From an uncultured Flammeovirgaceae bacterium (GTDB lineage: Bacteria > Bacteroidota > Bacteroidia > Cytophagales > Cyclobacteriaceae), in NCBI GenBank assembly GCA_937883755.1, contig CAKZYA010000057.1:62001-126000 (forward strand): a DNA stretch of 64,000 nt. The letters run 5' to 3'. This document shows, one piece after another, positions 1 through 8,112 of this stretch. A program made the translations under genes and the position numbers. The notes beneath the pieces are model-generated. The model searched no databases. It was given only the letters and a program-made list of their open reading frames with translations, and had not been told where the DNA came from. Position 1 is the first letter of the stretch. Each line of letters starts with the position of its first letter.

Positions 1-563
1 ATCCACTCTTTGGTTTTGATGATGAGCATTCGCAGACCCGGAATTTTCATCAGTGGTCCTTCATTCTGCCCCCGCGTCTTAAACAGGTTTTTGGCGGTTT
101 GCTGCGATAGCGTGCTTCCTCCCCCGTCTAAACTACTAGCTCCAAAAGTGACTACTTTCTTGATGATTCCCCAAGCGACCCGACCCATACTTTGCAAGTC
201 AATGCCGCTATGTTCGGTAAAGCGAAGATCTTCAGTTGCTACTAGGGCGTTCACCAGATTAGGCGATAACTCTTCGTAAGTAACTGGGCTGCGGTTTTCA
301 CGATAATATTTTCCCAACTGCACATTATCGGCGGAATACAGTTCCGAAGAAAGATCGCTCTTGGGATTTTCTAATGCTGACCAACTGGGTAGGCCACCGT
401 AGAGTCCCATAAAATCAATGCTTACGGTAAAAATGTAAAGGGGAAATAATACGAAGAAAGAGATGAACGAGACCCAGGCACCACGTACAATCCAACTGTA
501 CAGTTTGGTGCGGTCTTTTTGTTCAGATTGCTGTTCTTTCTTTGAGGTTTGAGTACTAGCCAT
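1..563 (-). CDS. Penicillin-binding protein 1A-type transglycosylase (partial, N-terminal part)
   Basis: The gene reads leftward from an ATG at 561-563 and runs off the window, so only about 187 N-terminal residues are seen. After a short charged cytoplasmic tail there is one membrane anchor (about residues 30-50), then the start of a family GT51 glycosyltransferase domain. The catalytic region shows EDLRFTEHSGID (active-site Glu, then HxG) and GGSTLSQQTAKNLF, both GT51 signatures. The family polymerises lipid II glycan strands in the periplasm, and class A enzymes add a transpeptidase domain, which would lie outside the window. It lies 122 bases downstream of the porW/sprE gene on the same strand and may be co-transcribed. 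Confidence 0.9.
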   Translation of the reverse strand, partial: MASTQTSKKEQQSEQKDRTKLYSWIVRGAWVSFISFFVLFPLYIFTVSIDFMGLYGGLPSWSALENPKSDLSSELYSADNVQLGKYYRENRSPVTYEELSPNLVNALVATEDLRFTEHSGIDLQSMGRVAWGIIKKVVTFGASSLDGGGSTLSQQTAKNLFKTRGQNEGPLMKIPGLRMLIIKTKEW

Positions 564-685
564 CTTTATGGTATCTACTTCTGCTAAATAAATTTAACTT
601 CTAACGGGTAAGTTCATTAAGCTATAATGCTATCTAATTGAGCTGAACAAAAATCAGACAAATTTCTTAAAATTCCTCTTGCTGG

Positions 686-3334
686 CTAGAAGGTGTAATG
701 CTTTTCGAAAAAACGCAGATAATTCTCTACATCTTTGGTACGGTACAAAATAGGAAGGTTATCCTCAGTAATAACAAAACTACTGGTAATATCACTTCGG
801 TCGTAGGCCTTGCTCGATGGAAGATTATTAAGTGGAGAAAACTCGCCGTTAAATTCTTGAAAGTACTGCTGAGCGGTGGACTGATCGGGAAATTCTTCCA
901 CAATAATCATCACTTGTCCGTCTTCCAGCATCAGATTGGCCGAAGTGAGTTTTGCTTTTTCGAAGTATTCAGTATTAAAGGTATCAATCACTCTAGGTAG
1001 TTCGCTCGATAATCGCCCTTTGTTCTTATACACTACAATGAAGGAGTGCTTTTCGTCAAACTCAGGAATAAATTTAGCTCCTTGCTGGGCGGCTATTTTA
1101 TCTTTAAATCCTTGAGCGGCTACTAGTAACTCCTGGGCGTAGGGTGTCACCTCACTTTCAGGATATTCATCAATAAAGCCCTGAAGGGCGTACTGATACT
1201 CATACTGGCTGCTGAGCTTACCCGCAATCAAAATTTGTAGCAGCTTCATATTATCTACAAAGTCGTTATCGTCGTATTCTTGCAAAGCTGTCTGTACCAG
1301 AGGTTCAGCCTGCTGATAGGCTCCTTTCTGGTAAAGTCGGTAGGCCTCTTCGTAAATTTTCTTGAGCTGGGCACTAGCCAGGTTGCTTTCTTCGCGGTAG
1401 TTTGGGTTACGAATAACCTTAGCAAAAATGCTCTCGGGATAATCGGTCAACAACTGATTTTTATAGCGCGTGGCGGCAGCTTCATCACCTTGTTCTTGAT
1501 ACAGTAAATAAAGTTGATAAAGTGTTTCTGGCGCATGTTCTGAAACTGGAAAACGAGAAAGTAGGGTCTCAAAAGTTTCAATGGCATTGGCCTTTTCTTC
1601 TAGATCGAAGTTATAGATACCGCCGAGTTTAAAGTACGCATCGTCAATTTTCTTCAGTGCTTCCTTCTTTTGCTCATCAGCAAACGGAATTTCAGCGTAG
1701 AGAGCTTGCTTGGCTCCCGTTGCACTAGGTACCCCTGCATCTGCCGAAGGATCACCCAAAACGGGGTCTTCTACCTCAATTTGTTCTTCATCGTTAGCAG
1801 CAAAATTGTTTTCAATGGTTTTGTTGGAGCGCCGCCAATTATCTTCCAAACTACGATTACCCCACTTTCGTACAAAGGCGGTTTGTCCCTGACTAATGGC
1901 AGCAGGGCTATAGAAATACCAATTCTCTCCTATGGCTGCTGAAGCGGAGGCGGTTCCATCGCCAGAGGTAGTAGCAAATGGGTTAGGGGCTGCCCCAAAC
2001 TGAGATACGGCTCGCTGACGTCGGGCTTGGCGAGCTGCTAGGCGTTCTTCCTGCTGTTGCTGCTGTTCTTGTTCAGCGATCACTTCATCCAGATACGCAC
2101 TAAGTTCCAGTGTATCCATCGCCGCCAGAGCTAACAAACTGTCTTGTACCTTAATAATCGTGAGTTGCTCTACAAAATCAGATAGTATTTGCTGACGGGC
2201 AGCAATGGCTTCGTACTCAGGTTCATCTTGTGGAAGTACGGCAATAGTGCTGTCGTAGTAGGCTTTGGCCAATTCGTACTTGGCGTACTCATCGTAATAA
2301 ATCTTACCCATCTCCCAGTAGCTGTAAGCCTTCTGCCGATTGTTGCTGATACTAGCTTGTACTGATTCATCATAGTATTCCAAGGCTAAATCCAGGTCGT
2401 TTTGTTTCTGCTCGAACTGAGCCATTTCGTAGTAAATTTTGTCGCGATATTCTACGTTTTTCTGATCCTTCAGCAGCTTCACAAAGTACTTCCGGATCTT
2501 CTTGGTATCTTTTTCTTTAGAAAGATCGTACACCTGCGCCATGTTTAGGCGGGCGTAAAAGAATAGTTCATACTCTGGGTTGCTTTTGAGTACCTCTTCG
2601 TAGTTTTGGTAGGCTTGGGCATCAAAGCCGAGTTCTTGGTAAAGTTGTCCAAGAATAAAGAAAGTTTTGGCACGGCCTTCCTTATTTTCCATGAGTGGGG
2701 CGGCAATTAGCAAATTACCCACCATGGCGTTGTAATCTTCGTTGAGTTGGGCTAAATACGCCCGGGTAAGGTGAAACTGTACTTTATTGGTGCGGTTGAG
2801 CTTTTCTTTACGGAGGTAGTCCGATACGGAAACAGCATTATTTTGCTCGCCAGCTTCAATGAATGTTCGCATCAGCTGAATCAAAGCTTGGTGGCGGGCG
2901 TCATCATCATCGCTGCTGGTATTTACAAACTTAAAGGTCTTGATGGCGTCTGCGTAGTTCTGGTTGAGTGAGCGGCTTTGCCCAACGATAATGTAGGAGT
3001 CGTCGGCCCAGCGGCTGTTGGGATGTCGCTCAATGGCAATGGAGGCTTTTTTGATACAATCGTCAATTTGTTCGCTTAATCCGTTAATCAGGGTAGTGTC
3101 TAGGGCAGGAAAGATTTTCAGGGTTTTGTTATAATTGACTTCTTCATTTTCAGCAATTGCTTGCTGAATTTCTTCCATTTGTAGACGAGCGTAGAAGTAG
3201 GCATTGTACCTTGCGGTGGTGTTATGGTACACATTGGAGATAAGCCCGCTAGTGTCAGGAGCACAACCCGAACTAGCCAAAACCGCCAGTGCCCCAATTA
3301 AAATGTAATATTTTCCAAATTCTTTTATCTTCAA
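686..3334 (-). CDS. porW: Type IX secretion system lipoprotein PorW/SprE (TPR protein)
   Basis: An 882-residue lipoprotein: a hydrophobic signal ends in LASSGC, giving a lipidated Cys24. The rest is mostly helical tetratricopeptide repeats in two blocks (about 60-400 and 590-760), separated by a Gln-rich linker near residues 415-445 and a low-complexity stretch. Length and repeat layout match SprE of Flavobacterium johnsoniae and PorW of Porphyromonas gingivalis, periplasmic-facing lipoproteins needed for T9SS secretion and gliding. The only start that keeps the signal peptide is a TTG at 3332-3334. A protein with a T9SS sorting domain is encoded at 33454-36597, consistent with a working system. 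The family is inferred from order and architecture, not from a search. Confidence 0.8.
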   Translation of the reverse strand: MKIKEFGKYYILIGALAVLASSGCAPDTSGLISNVYHNTTARYNAYFYARLQMEEIQQAIAENEEVNYNKTLKIFPALDTTLINGLSEQIDDCIKKASIAIERHPNSRWADDSYIIVGQSRSLNQNYADAIKTFKFVNTSSDDDDARHQALIQLMRTFIEAGEQNNAVSVSDYLRKEKLNRTNKVQFHLTRAYLAQLNEDYNAMVGNLLIAAPLMENKEGRAKTFFILGQLYQELGFDAQAYQNYEEVLKSNPEYELFFYARLNMAQVYDLSKEKDTKKIRKYFVKLLKDQKNVEYRDKIYYEMAQFEQKQNDLDLALEYYDESVQASISNNRQKAYSYWEMGKIYYDEYAKYELAKAYYDSTIAVLPQDEPEYEAIAARQQILSDFVEQLTIIKVQDSLLALAAMDTLELSAYLDEVIAEQEQQQQQEERLAARQARRQRAVSQFGAAPNPFATTSGDGTASASAAIGENWYFYSPAAISQGQTAFVRKWGNRSLEDNWRRSNKTIENNFAANDEEQIEVEDPVLGDPSADAGVPSATGAKQALYAEIPFADEQKKEALKKIDDAYFKLGGIYNFDLEEKANAIETFETLLSRFPVSEHAPETLYQLYLLYQEQGDEAAATRYKNQLLTDYPESIFAKVIRNPNYREESNLASAQLKKIYEEAYRLYQKGAYQQAEPLVQTALQEYDDNDFVDNMKLLQILIAGKLSSQYEYQYALQGFIDEYPESEVTPYAQELLVAAQGFKDKIAAQQGAKFIPEFDEKHSFIVVYKNKGRLSSELPRVIDTFNTEYFEKAKLTSANLMLEDGQVMIIVEEFPDQSTAQQYFQEFNGEFSPLNNLPSSKAYDRSDITSSFVITEDNLPILYRTKDVENYLRFFEKHYTF

Positions 3335-3501
3335 TGGAATAATATTTAGATTTAAAATAAAGCTAACAGCCTATGGCTCAATGCTGAAGGTACGCAATTT
3401 AGTGATTCCTCGTTAAATGGTTAGATTTGCTTAGATAGCTTCGCTAGAATTATCCGCCGAGGATATAATTTGTCGGCTCTTGTGAAAATAACTCTGATAC
3501 T

Positions 3502-4389
3502 TTGAAATCGAAAAAGACGTTTGCTAGCCGATTAACCAACCGATACCTGGTGATCGTTCGGAATGAGGAGGATTTCGCTGAGAAAACCACGCTCACCTTT
3601 ACTTACGCTAAGTTAACCATGTTCATTGTATCCATCTGCATGATAATTTTTATTATCAGCCTGTTTTTGGTGAATACATTATTGAAGCAGTGGTTCGATC
3701 CGCGCTACGCGCAGGCCGAAGCAAACCGTAAGCTTATTGAACTTTCGCTGGCAGTAGACTCTTTAGAAAATGAGATTGTGCAAAGCCATCAATTTTTTAA
3801 TTCGTTTCAGTATATTGTACGCGGAGATAGTGCATTAGAGACCGAAAATACCTACTTGGCTAGTGTGGATAGCCGATCGGTTGAGGGTGAAACAGGGAAG
3901 GACAAATCGACCGTCAACCTTAAGCCCTCAGAAATTGATGCCGAGTTTCGGGAAGAATTTGAAGAAAGTGGAGTAGAAATGCTAACTTCGGCTTCACTAG
4001 CCCCGTCTAGCCAACTAGATGAGCTATTTTTCTTTTCACCATTAGGTGGAATTATTTCGGCACCGTATAATCTCAAAATTGGGCACTACGGGGTAGATGT
4101 AGTGTCTAAGAAAAATGAGCCTATAAAAAGTGTAGCTGACGGTACAGTGATTATGGCTTCGTGGACACAAGATGCAGGCTATGTAATTGCCGTACAACAT
4201 CGGAGTAATGTGATATCTGTTTATAAGCATAACTCTAGTTTATTGAAGAAAACCGGAGATTTTGTGAGTGCAGGCGATGTAATTGCGATTATTGGAAATA
4301 CGGGAGAGTTAACTACTGGACCTCACTTACATTTTGAATTATGGTATAATGGTAACCCCATGAACCCCGAAGAATTTGTATCATTTTAA
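3502..4389 (+). CDS. M23 (LytM) family metallopeptidase, membrane anchored
   Basis: A 295-residue protein with a short basic N-terminus, one transmembrane segment (about 36-58), a linker and a C-terminal LytM domain. Zinc ligands are visible as HYGVD (H195, D199) and HLH (H275, H277), with H243 in the expected active-site position, so the enzyme should be active as a peptidoglycan endopeptidase in the periplasm. The start is TTG at 3502. The bactofilin gene follows after only 14 bases. Pairing of M23 peptidases with bactofilins is known in other bacteria (for example Csd1 and CcmA of Helicobacter), where they set cell shape, so a role in local wall remodelling is likely. Confidence 0.88.
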   Translation: MKSKKTFASRLTNRYLVIVRNEEDFAEKTTLTFTYAKLTMFIVSICMIIFIISLFLVNTLLKQWFDPRYAQAEANRKLIELSLAVDSLENEIVQSHQFFNSFQYIVRGDSALETENTYLASVDSRSVEGETGKDKSTVNLKPSEIDAEFREEFEESGVEMLTSASLAPSSQLDELFFFSPLGGIISAPYNLKIGHYGVDVVSKKNEPIKSVADGTVIMASWTQDAGYVIAVQHRSNVISVYKHNSSLLKKTGDFVSAGDVIAIIGNTGELTTGPHLHFELWYNGNPMNPEEFVSF

Positions 4390-4403
4390 ACTTTCAACCC
4401 GAT

Positions 4404-4892
4404 ATGTTTAGTAACAAAGAAGATAAAAAACCCAGAGCTGAAGATTCTGGCAGTACCAGCAGTATTGGCAAAGGCACCACTATTCAAGGAGATATTGTTA
4501 CCAGTGGTAATATTAGCGTAGAAGGCGAAGTGAAGGGAAATGTAAACTGCCAGGCTAAAGTTGCTCTAGGGTCATCCTCTTACGTAGAAGGCAAAGTAGT
4601 GGCCGATAATGCTATTATTGCCGGGGAAATTCAAGGGTCTATTGAAGTAGGTGAGCTGCTTACCCTGAAGCCTACGGCCGTTATCCACGGTGACATTACT
4701 ACCAATAAACTGATTGTGGAAGCTGGAGCTACCTTCAACGGCTCATGCCGCATGGGAGTTTCAGTAAGCGATGATCTATCCTATACTGATGAACCCGAAC
4801 CAGCCGAAGAAATCGTCGACGAATACTCAACCACCCCTGGATCCGAATCTGAATCATCCGAAGAAACCGAAACCCAGTCGCGAACACTTTAG
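4404..4892 (+). CDS. Bactofilin (polymer-forming cytoskeletal protein)
   Basis: A 162-residue protein of usual bactofilin length. A charged N-terminal tail is followed by a right-handed beta-helix core (about residues 20-125) with repeating turns such as GNISVEGEVKGNVNC and GELLTLKPTAVIHGDI, typical of the bactofilin (DUF583) fold. The C-terminal tail (about 128-162) is strongly acidic and Ser/Glu rich. Bactofilins polymerise without nucleotide and recruit wall enzymes; the M23 gene just upstream is the likely partner. The acidic tail is encoded by DNA that also encodes the start of the next gene in another frame. Confidence 0.92.
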   Translation: MFSNKEDKKPRAEDSGSTSSIGKGTTIQGDIVTSGNISVEGEVKGNVNCQAKVALGSSSYVEGKVVADNAIIAGEIQGSIEVGELLTLKPTAVIHGDITTNKLIVEAGATFNGSCRMGVSVSDDLSYTDEPEPAEEIVDEYSTTPGSESESSEETETQSRTL

Positions 4893-5079
4893 TACATATA
4901 TCAAGTACTCGGGGCTGGCTTTTCAGATGATTGCCGTGATGGGGCTAGCCGTATGGGGAGGTATGCGCTTGGATGATTCCCTGAATAATCGCTTCCCTAT
5001 TTTTGTAGTAGTCTTTGGAATGTTAGCTTTTGCTGCTTCACTTTACGGATTAATTCGCGGCCTACCGAAAAACGACTAA
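4789..5079 (+). CDS. AtpZ/AtpI family protein (ATP synthase accessory membrane protein)
   Basis: A 96-residue protein counted from the ATG at 4789; an alternative ATG at 4771 adds six residues. A Pro/Asn-rich soluble N-terminus is followed by two membrane helices around SGLAFQMIAVMGLAVWGG and FVVVFGMLAFAASLYGLI, the usual AtpZ/AtpI layout. Such proteins help assemble the c-ring or handle Mg2+/Ca2+ and lie at the head of atp operons, as here. The first ~104 bases overlap the end of the bactofilin gene in another frame, so the two proteins are probably translationally coupled. Confidence 0.8.
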   Translation: MNPNQPKKSSTNTQPPLDPNLNHPKKPKPSREHFSTYIKYSGLAFQMIAVMGLAVWGGMRLDDSLNNRFPIFVVVFGMLAFAASLYGLIRGLPKND

Positions 5080-5082
5080 CCT

Positions 5083-5496
5083 TTGATTCTCCGTTCTCAC
5101 CTCGTTCAACTGCTTGCGCTGGCTATTGTGCTGGCAGTAATCATTATCGGATTACAGCAGTTTCAGCTTTCTTATATCCATCCAACCGCTCTTTATTGGG
5201 TACCTTTCTTCCTCGTGGTAAACGGATTAGCCGCTATGGTTACTTTTCGGGCGTTGCAAAAAGACCAACAGCAGATGATTCTGACCTACCTGGCTACTAC
5301 CGTTTTTCGTCTACTCATTAGTGTGGCTATTATCTTTCTCGCTCTCATGCAAGGGGTACCTGACCGAATAACGTTTGTTATCAATTTTGCCGTAGTGTAT
5401 TTAGCCTTCCTAGGGTTTGAAATCTATGGTTTGTTAACTAACTTGCGCGCGCATTTGGAAAAGGATACCGATCAATATGGGGAAAGCCAACAATAG
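5083..5496 (+). CDS. Small membrane protein of the atp operon (AtpI-like)
   Basis: A 137-residue protein with four predicted membrane helices and almost no soluble part. It starts at a TTG three bases after the AtpZ-like stop; the next in-frame Met lies about 50 residues in and would remove two helices, so TTG is preferred. Its end overlaps the atpB start by 20 bases. A small polytopic protein in this position, between AtpZ and AtpB, is common in Bacteroidota and resembles the AtpI of other phyla in topology. Function is not established; an assembly role for the F0 sector is inferred from position only. Confidence 0.72.
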   Translation: MILRSHLVQLLALAIVLAVIIIGLQQFQLSYIHPTALYWVPFFLVVNGLAAMVTFRALQKDQQQMILTYLATTVFRLLISVAIIFLALMQGVPDRITFVINFAVVYLAFLGFEIYGLLTNLRAHLEKDTDQYGESQQ

Positions 5497-6568
5497 CACA
5501 ATCAGATCATTATTTCTAGCACTTTTTCTTAGTATACTTACCACTTCACCGATTTTAGCCGCTGATGGTGGAGGCGAATCTGAAGCAGAAGGACCAACTG
5601 ACTTTATCTTTCACCACGTGAAAGATGCTTACGAGTGGCACTTTATCACTATTGGTCATACACACGTTACTTTACCCCTTCCTATTATTCTGTATTCTGA
5701 AGATCGGGGGTTAGAGGTGTTTATGTCTTCTCAGTTTCTTGATGAAGATCATCACTACATTGAACACAATGGCTATCGGCTAACCCATGAAGGGGGTTAC
5801 TTAGAAGCAGTGGATGAGGGGCGTACGTTCTACGATCTCTCTATCACCAAGAATGTGTTCGCAATGTTTATCAGCGTGGCCGTAATGCTGATCATCTTCT
5901 TATCCATTGCTAAGCGATACAAGAACGATCCGCGTACTCCACCGAAGGGACTACAATCACTATTAGAGCCTATTATTCTGTTTGTGCGCGATGATATTGC
6001 TCGTCCGCTGATTGGCGAGAAAAAATATAAGCGGTTTATGCCCTACTTGCTGACCGTTTTCTTCTTTATTCTGATTAACAATTTGCTGGGATTACTGCCG
6101 GGTGCAGCTAACGTAACCGGGAATATCGCAGTAACCTTTGTGTTGGCATTCATTACATTCGTTATCACTCAGTTCAATGGTAACAAAGGCTACTGGATGC
6201 ACATCTTTAAGACTCCAGGTGTACCCTGGTGGTTGTTGCCGATCATGATTCCTATTGAGATTGTCGGTTTATTCACTAAGCCTTTCTCACTAATGGTTCG
6301 TTTATTTGCGAACATTACAGCGGGTCACATTATCATCCTAAGTCTGATTGGTCTTATTTTCATTTTCAAGAGTATTGCTCTAGGACCAGTCAGTGTGATT
6401 TTCGGTACGATCATGACCTTTCTGGAGTTGTTGGTAGCCTTTCTTCAAGCGTATGTGTTCACGTTGCTTTCTGCCATCTACTTTGGCGGAGCGGTAGAAG
6501 AACATGATCACGAGCACGAACATGATGAGAAGGTGCCGGAGATGCAGCAGAACTCAGCTATGGTTTAA
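5477..6568 (+). CDS. atpB: F0F1 ATP synthase subunit a
   Basis: A 363-residue subunit a, longer than the E. coli protein (271) because of an N-terminal extension with a signal-like hydrophobic segment (about 10-29) and a periplasmic domain to about residue 120, typical of Bacteroidota. The proton-channel helices follow; the essential arginine is visible in SLMVRLFANITAGH at R275. The C-terminus carries a His/Glu-rich tail (about 341-352). It forms the stator side of the proton path against the c-ring. It overlaps the gene before it by 20 bases and is followed by atpE after 21 bases. Confidence 0.96.
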   Translation: MGKANNSTIRSLFLALFLSILTTSPILAADGGGESEAEGPTDFIFHHVKDAYEWHFITIGHTHVTLPLPIILYSEDRGLEVFMSSQFLDEDHHYIEHNGYRLTHEGGYLEAVDEGRTFYDLSITKNVFAMFISVAVMLIIFLSIAKRYKNDPRTPPKGLQSLLEPIILFVRDDIARPLIGEKKYKRFMPYLLTVFFFILINNLLGLLPGAANVTGNIAVTFVLAFITFVITQFNGNKGYWMHIFKTPGVPWWLLPIMIPIEIVGLFTKPFSLMVRLFANITAGHIIILSLIGLIFIFKSIALGPVSVIFGTIMTFLELLVAFLQAYVFTLLSAIYFGGAVEEHDHEHEHDEKVPEMQQNSAMV

Positions 6569-6589
6569 ATTTTTGTTCAATTCATATAA

Positions 6590-6859
6590 ATGTTTAACAC
6601 TATGTTGTTAGCTCTTTTACTACAAGCAGCGGAAGCTGCCGCAGGTTATGGTTTGATGGGTGCGGGTATCGGTGCCGGAATCGTTGCGTTAGGCGCGGGT
6701 CTGGGTATTGGTCGCATCGGTGGTTCTGCCATGGAAGCAATTGCCCGTCAGCCTGAAGCTACCGGTCGTATCCAAACCGCTATGATTATCGCAGCTGCCC
6801 TAATTGAGGGGGTTGCCCTCTTTGGGGTAATTATCTGTCTGATCATTGCTACTGCTTAA
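6590..6859 (+). CDS. atpE: F0F1 ATP synthase subunit c
   Basis: An 89-residue hairpin of two membrane helices: a glycine-rich first helix (GAGIGAGIVALGAGLGIGRIGG), a polar loop RQPEA, and a second helix with the ion-carrying glutamate E73 in AALIEGVALFGV. The Glu is followed by Gly rather than the Ser/Thr seen in Na+-binding rings, and the first helix lacks the Na+-ligand Gln, so the ring is most likely proton-coupled. A strong hairpin lies immediately downstream and may adjust the expression of this high-copy subunit relative to atpF. Confidence 0.96.
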   Translation: MFNTMLLALLLQAAEAAAGYGLMGAGIGAGIVALGAGLGIGRIGGSAMEAIARQPEATGRIQTAMIIAAALIEGVALFGVIICLIIATA

Positions 6860-6869
6860 TTGAATGGAC

Positions 6870-6899
6870 ACCCGAAGACCGCGCTAGGCGGCTTCGGGT
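6870..6899 (+). terminator. Hairpin between atpE and atpF
   Basis: ACCCGAAG at 6870-6877 pairs with CTTCGGGT at 6892-6899 (8 base pairs), and an inner CCGC/GCGG stem extends it past a one-base bulge; the sequence TCTTTAATT follows. This resembles an intrinsic terminator with a short T-run. Since the downstream genes must be expressed, it probably acts as a partial terminator or as a 3' stabiliser of the atpE message. Confidence 0.6.
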
Positions 6900-6935
6900 T
6901 CTTTAATTGAACATTATTTTAATACACTCAACACT

Positions 6936-7430
6936 ATGGATTTAATATCACCCGCTTCAGGACTTATTATTTGGCAATTGCTCATTTTTCTGGCGGTGCT
7001 GTTTATTCTTGGAAAATTTGCCTGGAAGCCTATCTTGAACGCCCTGAATGAGCGAGAATCTTCCATTGAAGAAGCCTTGCTTTCGGCAGAAAAAGCAAAG
7101 GAAGAGATGAAGCAGCTACAGGCGAGTAATGAACAACTACTAGCCGAGGCTCGTAAGGAGCGAGAAACCATGCTGAAGGAAGCTACCGCAGCCGCTAACA
7201 AAATTAAAGAAACCGCCCGAGAAGAAGGTGAAAAAGAACGTAAGCGTATGGTAGATGATGCCAGCGTAGAGATTGAAAACCAGAAAAAAGCTGCCTTAGC
7301 TGATGTAAAGCAACAAGTAGCAGCCTTATCGGTACAAGTTGCTGAAAAGATTCTGCGGGAAAACCTCAAGGGTGAAGCGGCTCAGGAGTCTTATATTGAT
7401 AAGCTGGTGAGCGACCTGGGCGTAAATTAG
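6936..7430 (+). CDS. atpF: F0F1 ATP synthase subunit b
   Basis: A 164-residue protein with one N-terminal membrane helix (about residues 11-28, LIIWQLLIFLAVLFILGKF) followed by a long charged amphipathic helix rich in Glu, Lys and Ala through to the C-terminus, ending in a delta-binding segment. This is the usual peripheral-stalk subunit b, which dimerises and ties subunit a to the F1 head through subunit delta, encoded next. The start at 6936 places a single Met-Asp-Leu before the helix, as in homologues. Confidence 0.95.
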   Translation: MDLISPASGLIIWQLLIFLAVLFILGKFAWKPILNALNERESSIEEALLSAEKAKEEMKQLQASNEQLLAEARKERETMLKEATAAANKIKETAREEGEKERKRMVDDASVEIENQKKAALADVKQQVAALSVQVAEKILRENLKGEAAQESYIDKLVSDLGVN

Positions 7431-7465
7431 GCCAAGTAAAAGTATAGTTACTCGATTTATATCTT

Positions 7466-8023
7466 ATGACTGATTCACGGGTTGCGTCGCGCTACGCAAA
7501 ATCACTGATAGAACTGGCTATTGAAAAAGGGGCATTAGAGAAAATCTATGAGGATATGCAGCTCTTCTCCCAAATATGCGATGCTAACCGCGATTTTCGC
7601 CTGATGCTTAGAAACCCCATTGTAAGTCATGGTAAGAAGAAGGCGGTTCTTGATAAAATATTTCAAGGAAAAGTACATGAGTCAACTATGGCGATCTTTG
7701 AAATTATTACCCGCAAAAACCGGGAAGCAATATTACCATCGTTAGCCGAAGAGTTTGTGCACCAGTACAATAAATACAAGCAGATTGACGAGGTTACGGT
7801 AACTACTTCAGTGCCACTCACACCCGAATTGAGGCAGAAGCTTGTCAGCAGTATAAAAGAGCGCACTGGACATCAGGTAGATCTAACTGAGCAGGTTGAT
7901 CCGGAATTGATTGGTGGGTTTGTATTACAGATAGGCGATCGGATGATGGATAACTCAATAAAATCTAAGCTGAAAGCACTGGAATACGAATTTACCGACG
8001 AAAGTTATATGAAAGGATTTTAA
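7466..8023 (+). CDS. atpH: F0F1 ATP synthase subunit delta
   Basis: A 185-residue soluble protein with the OSCP/delta fold: an N-terminal helical domain beginning with SRVASRYAKSLIELA and a C-terminal domain with DPELIGGFVLQIGDRMMDNS, a typical delta signature. It caps the F1 alpha subunits and holds the peripheral stalk. Its position between atpF and atpA fits the family order. The 89 bases after it contain a G/C-rich dispersed repeat. Confidence 0.94.
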   Translation: MTDSRVASRYAKSLIELAIEKGALEKIYEDMQLFSQICDANRDFRLMLRNPIVSHGKKKAVLDKIFQGKVHESTMAIFEIITRKNREAILPSLAEEFVHQYNKYKQIDEVTVTTSVPLTPELRQKLVSSIKERTGHQVDLTEQVDPELIGGFVLQIGDRMMDNSIKSKLKALEYEFTDESYMKGF

Positions 8024-8056
8024 CCTCCTCCTTTAAAAAGGGGGGTAGGGGGATTT
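8024..8056. repeat. G/C-block dispersed palindrome, copy 1
   Basis: A CCTCCTCC...TTTAAAAAGGGGGG stem-loop followed by TAGGGGGATTT. The same layout (C-run, TT[T/C]AAAAA or TTTGAAAAA, G-run, then AGGGGATTT) occurs at 19508-19540 and 38224-38269. Here it sits between atpH and atpA, so it is transcribed as part of the atp operon. This copy lacks the left flank shared by the other two. Confidence 0.75.
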
Positions 8057-8112
8057 CATGAGCAAGTTGCCCTACTAGACAATAAATTATTTCTTATTAA
8101 AAATATACGTTC

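Noticed and set aside
6914-7369. 151-codon frame antisense to atpF
   Set aside because: It is the reverse frame of a well-supported gene with strongly biased codons; Ser/Phe-rich composition is typical of such shadows.
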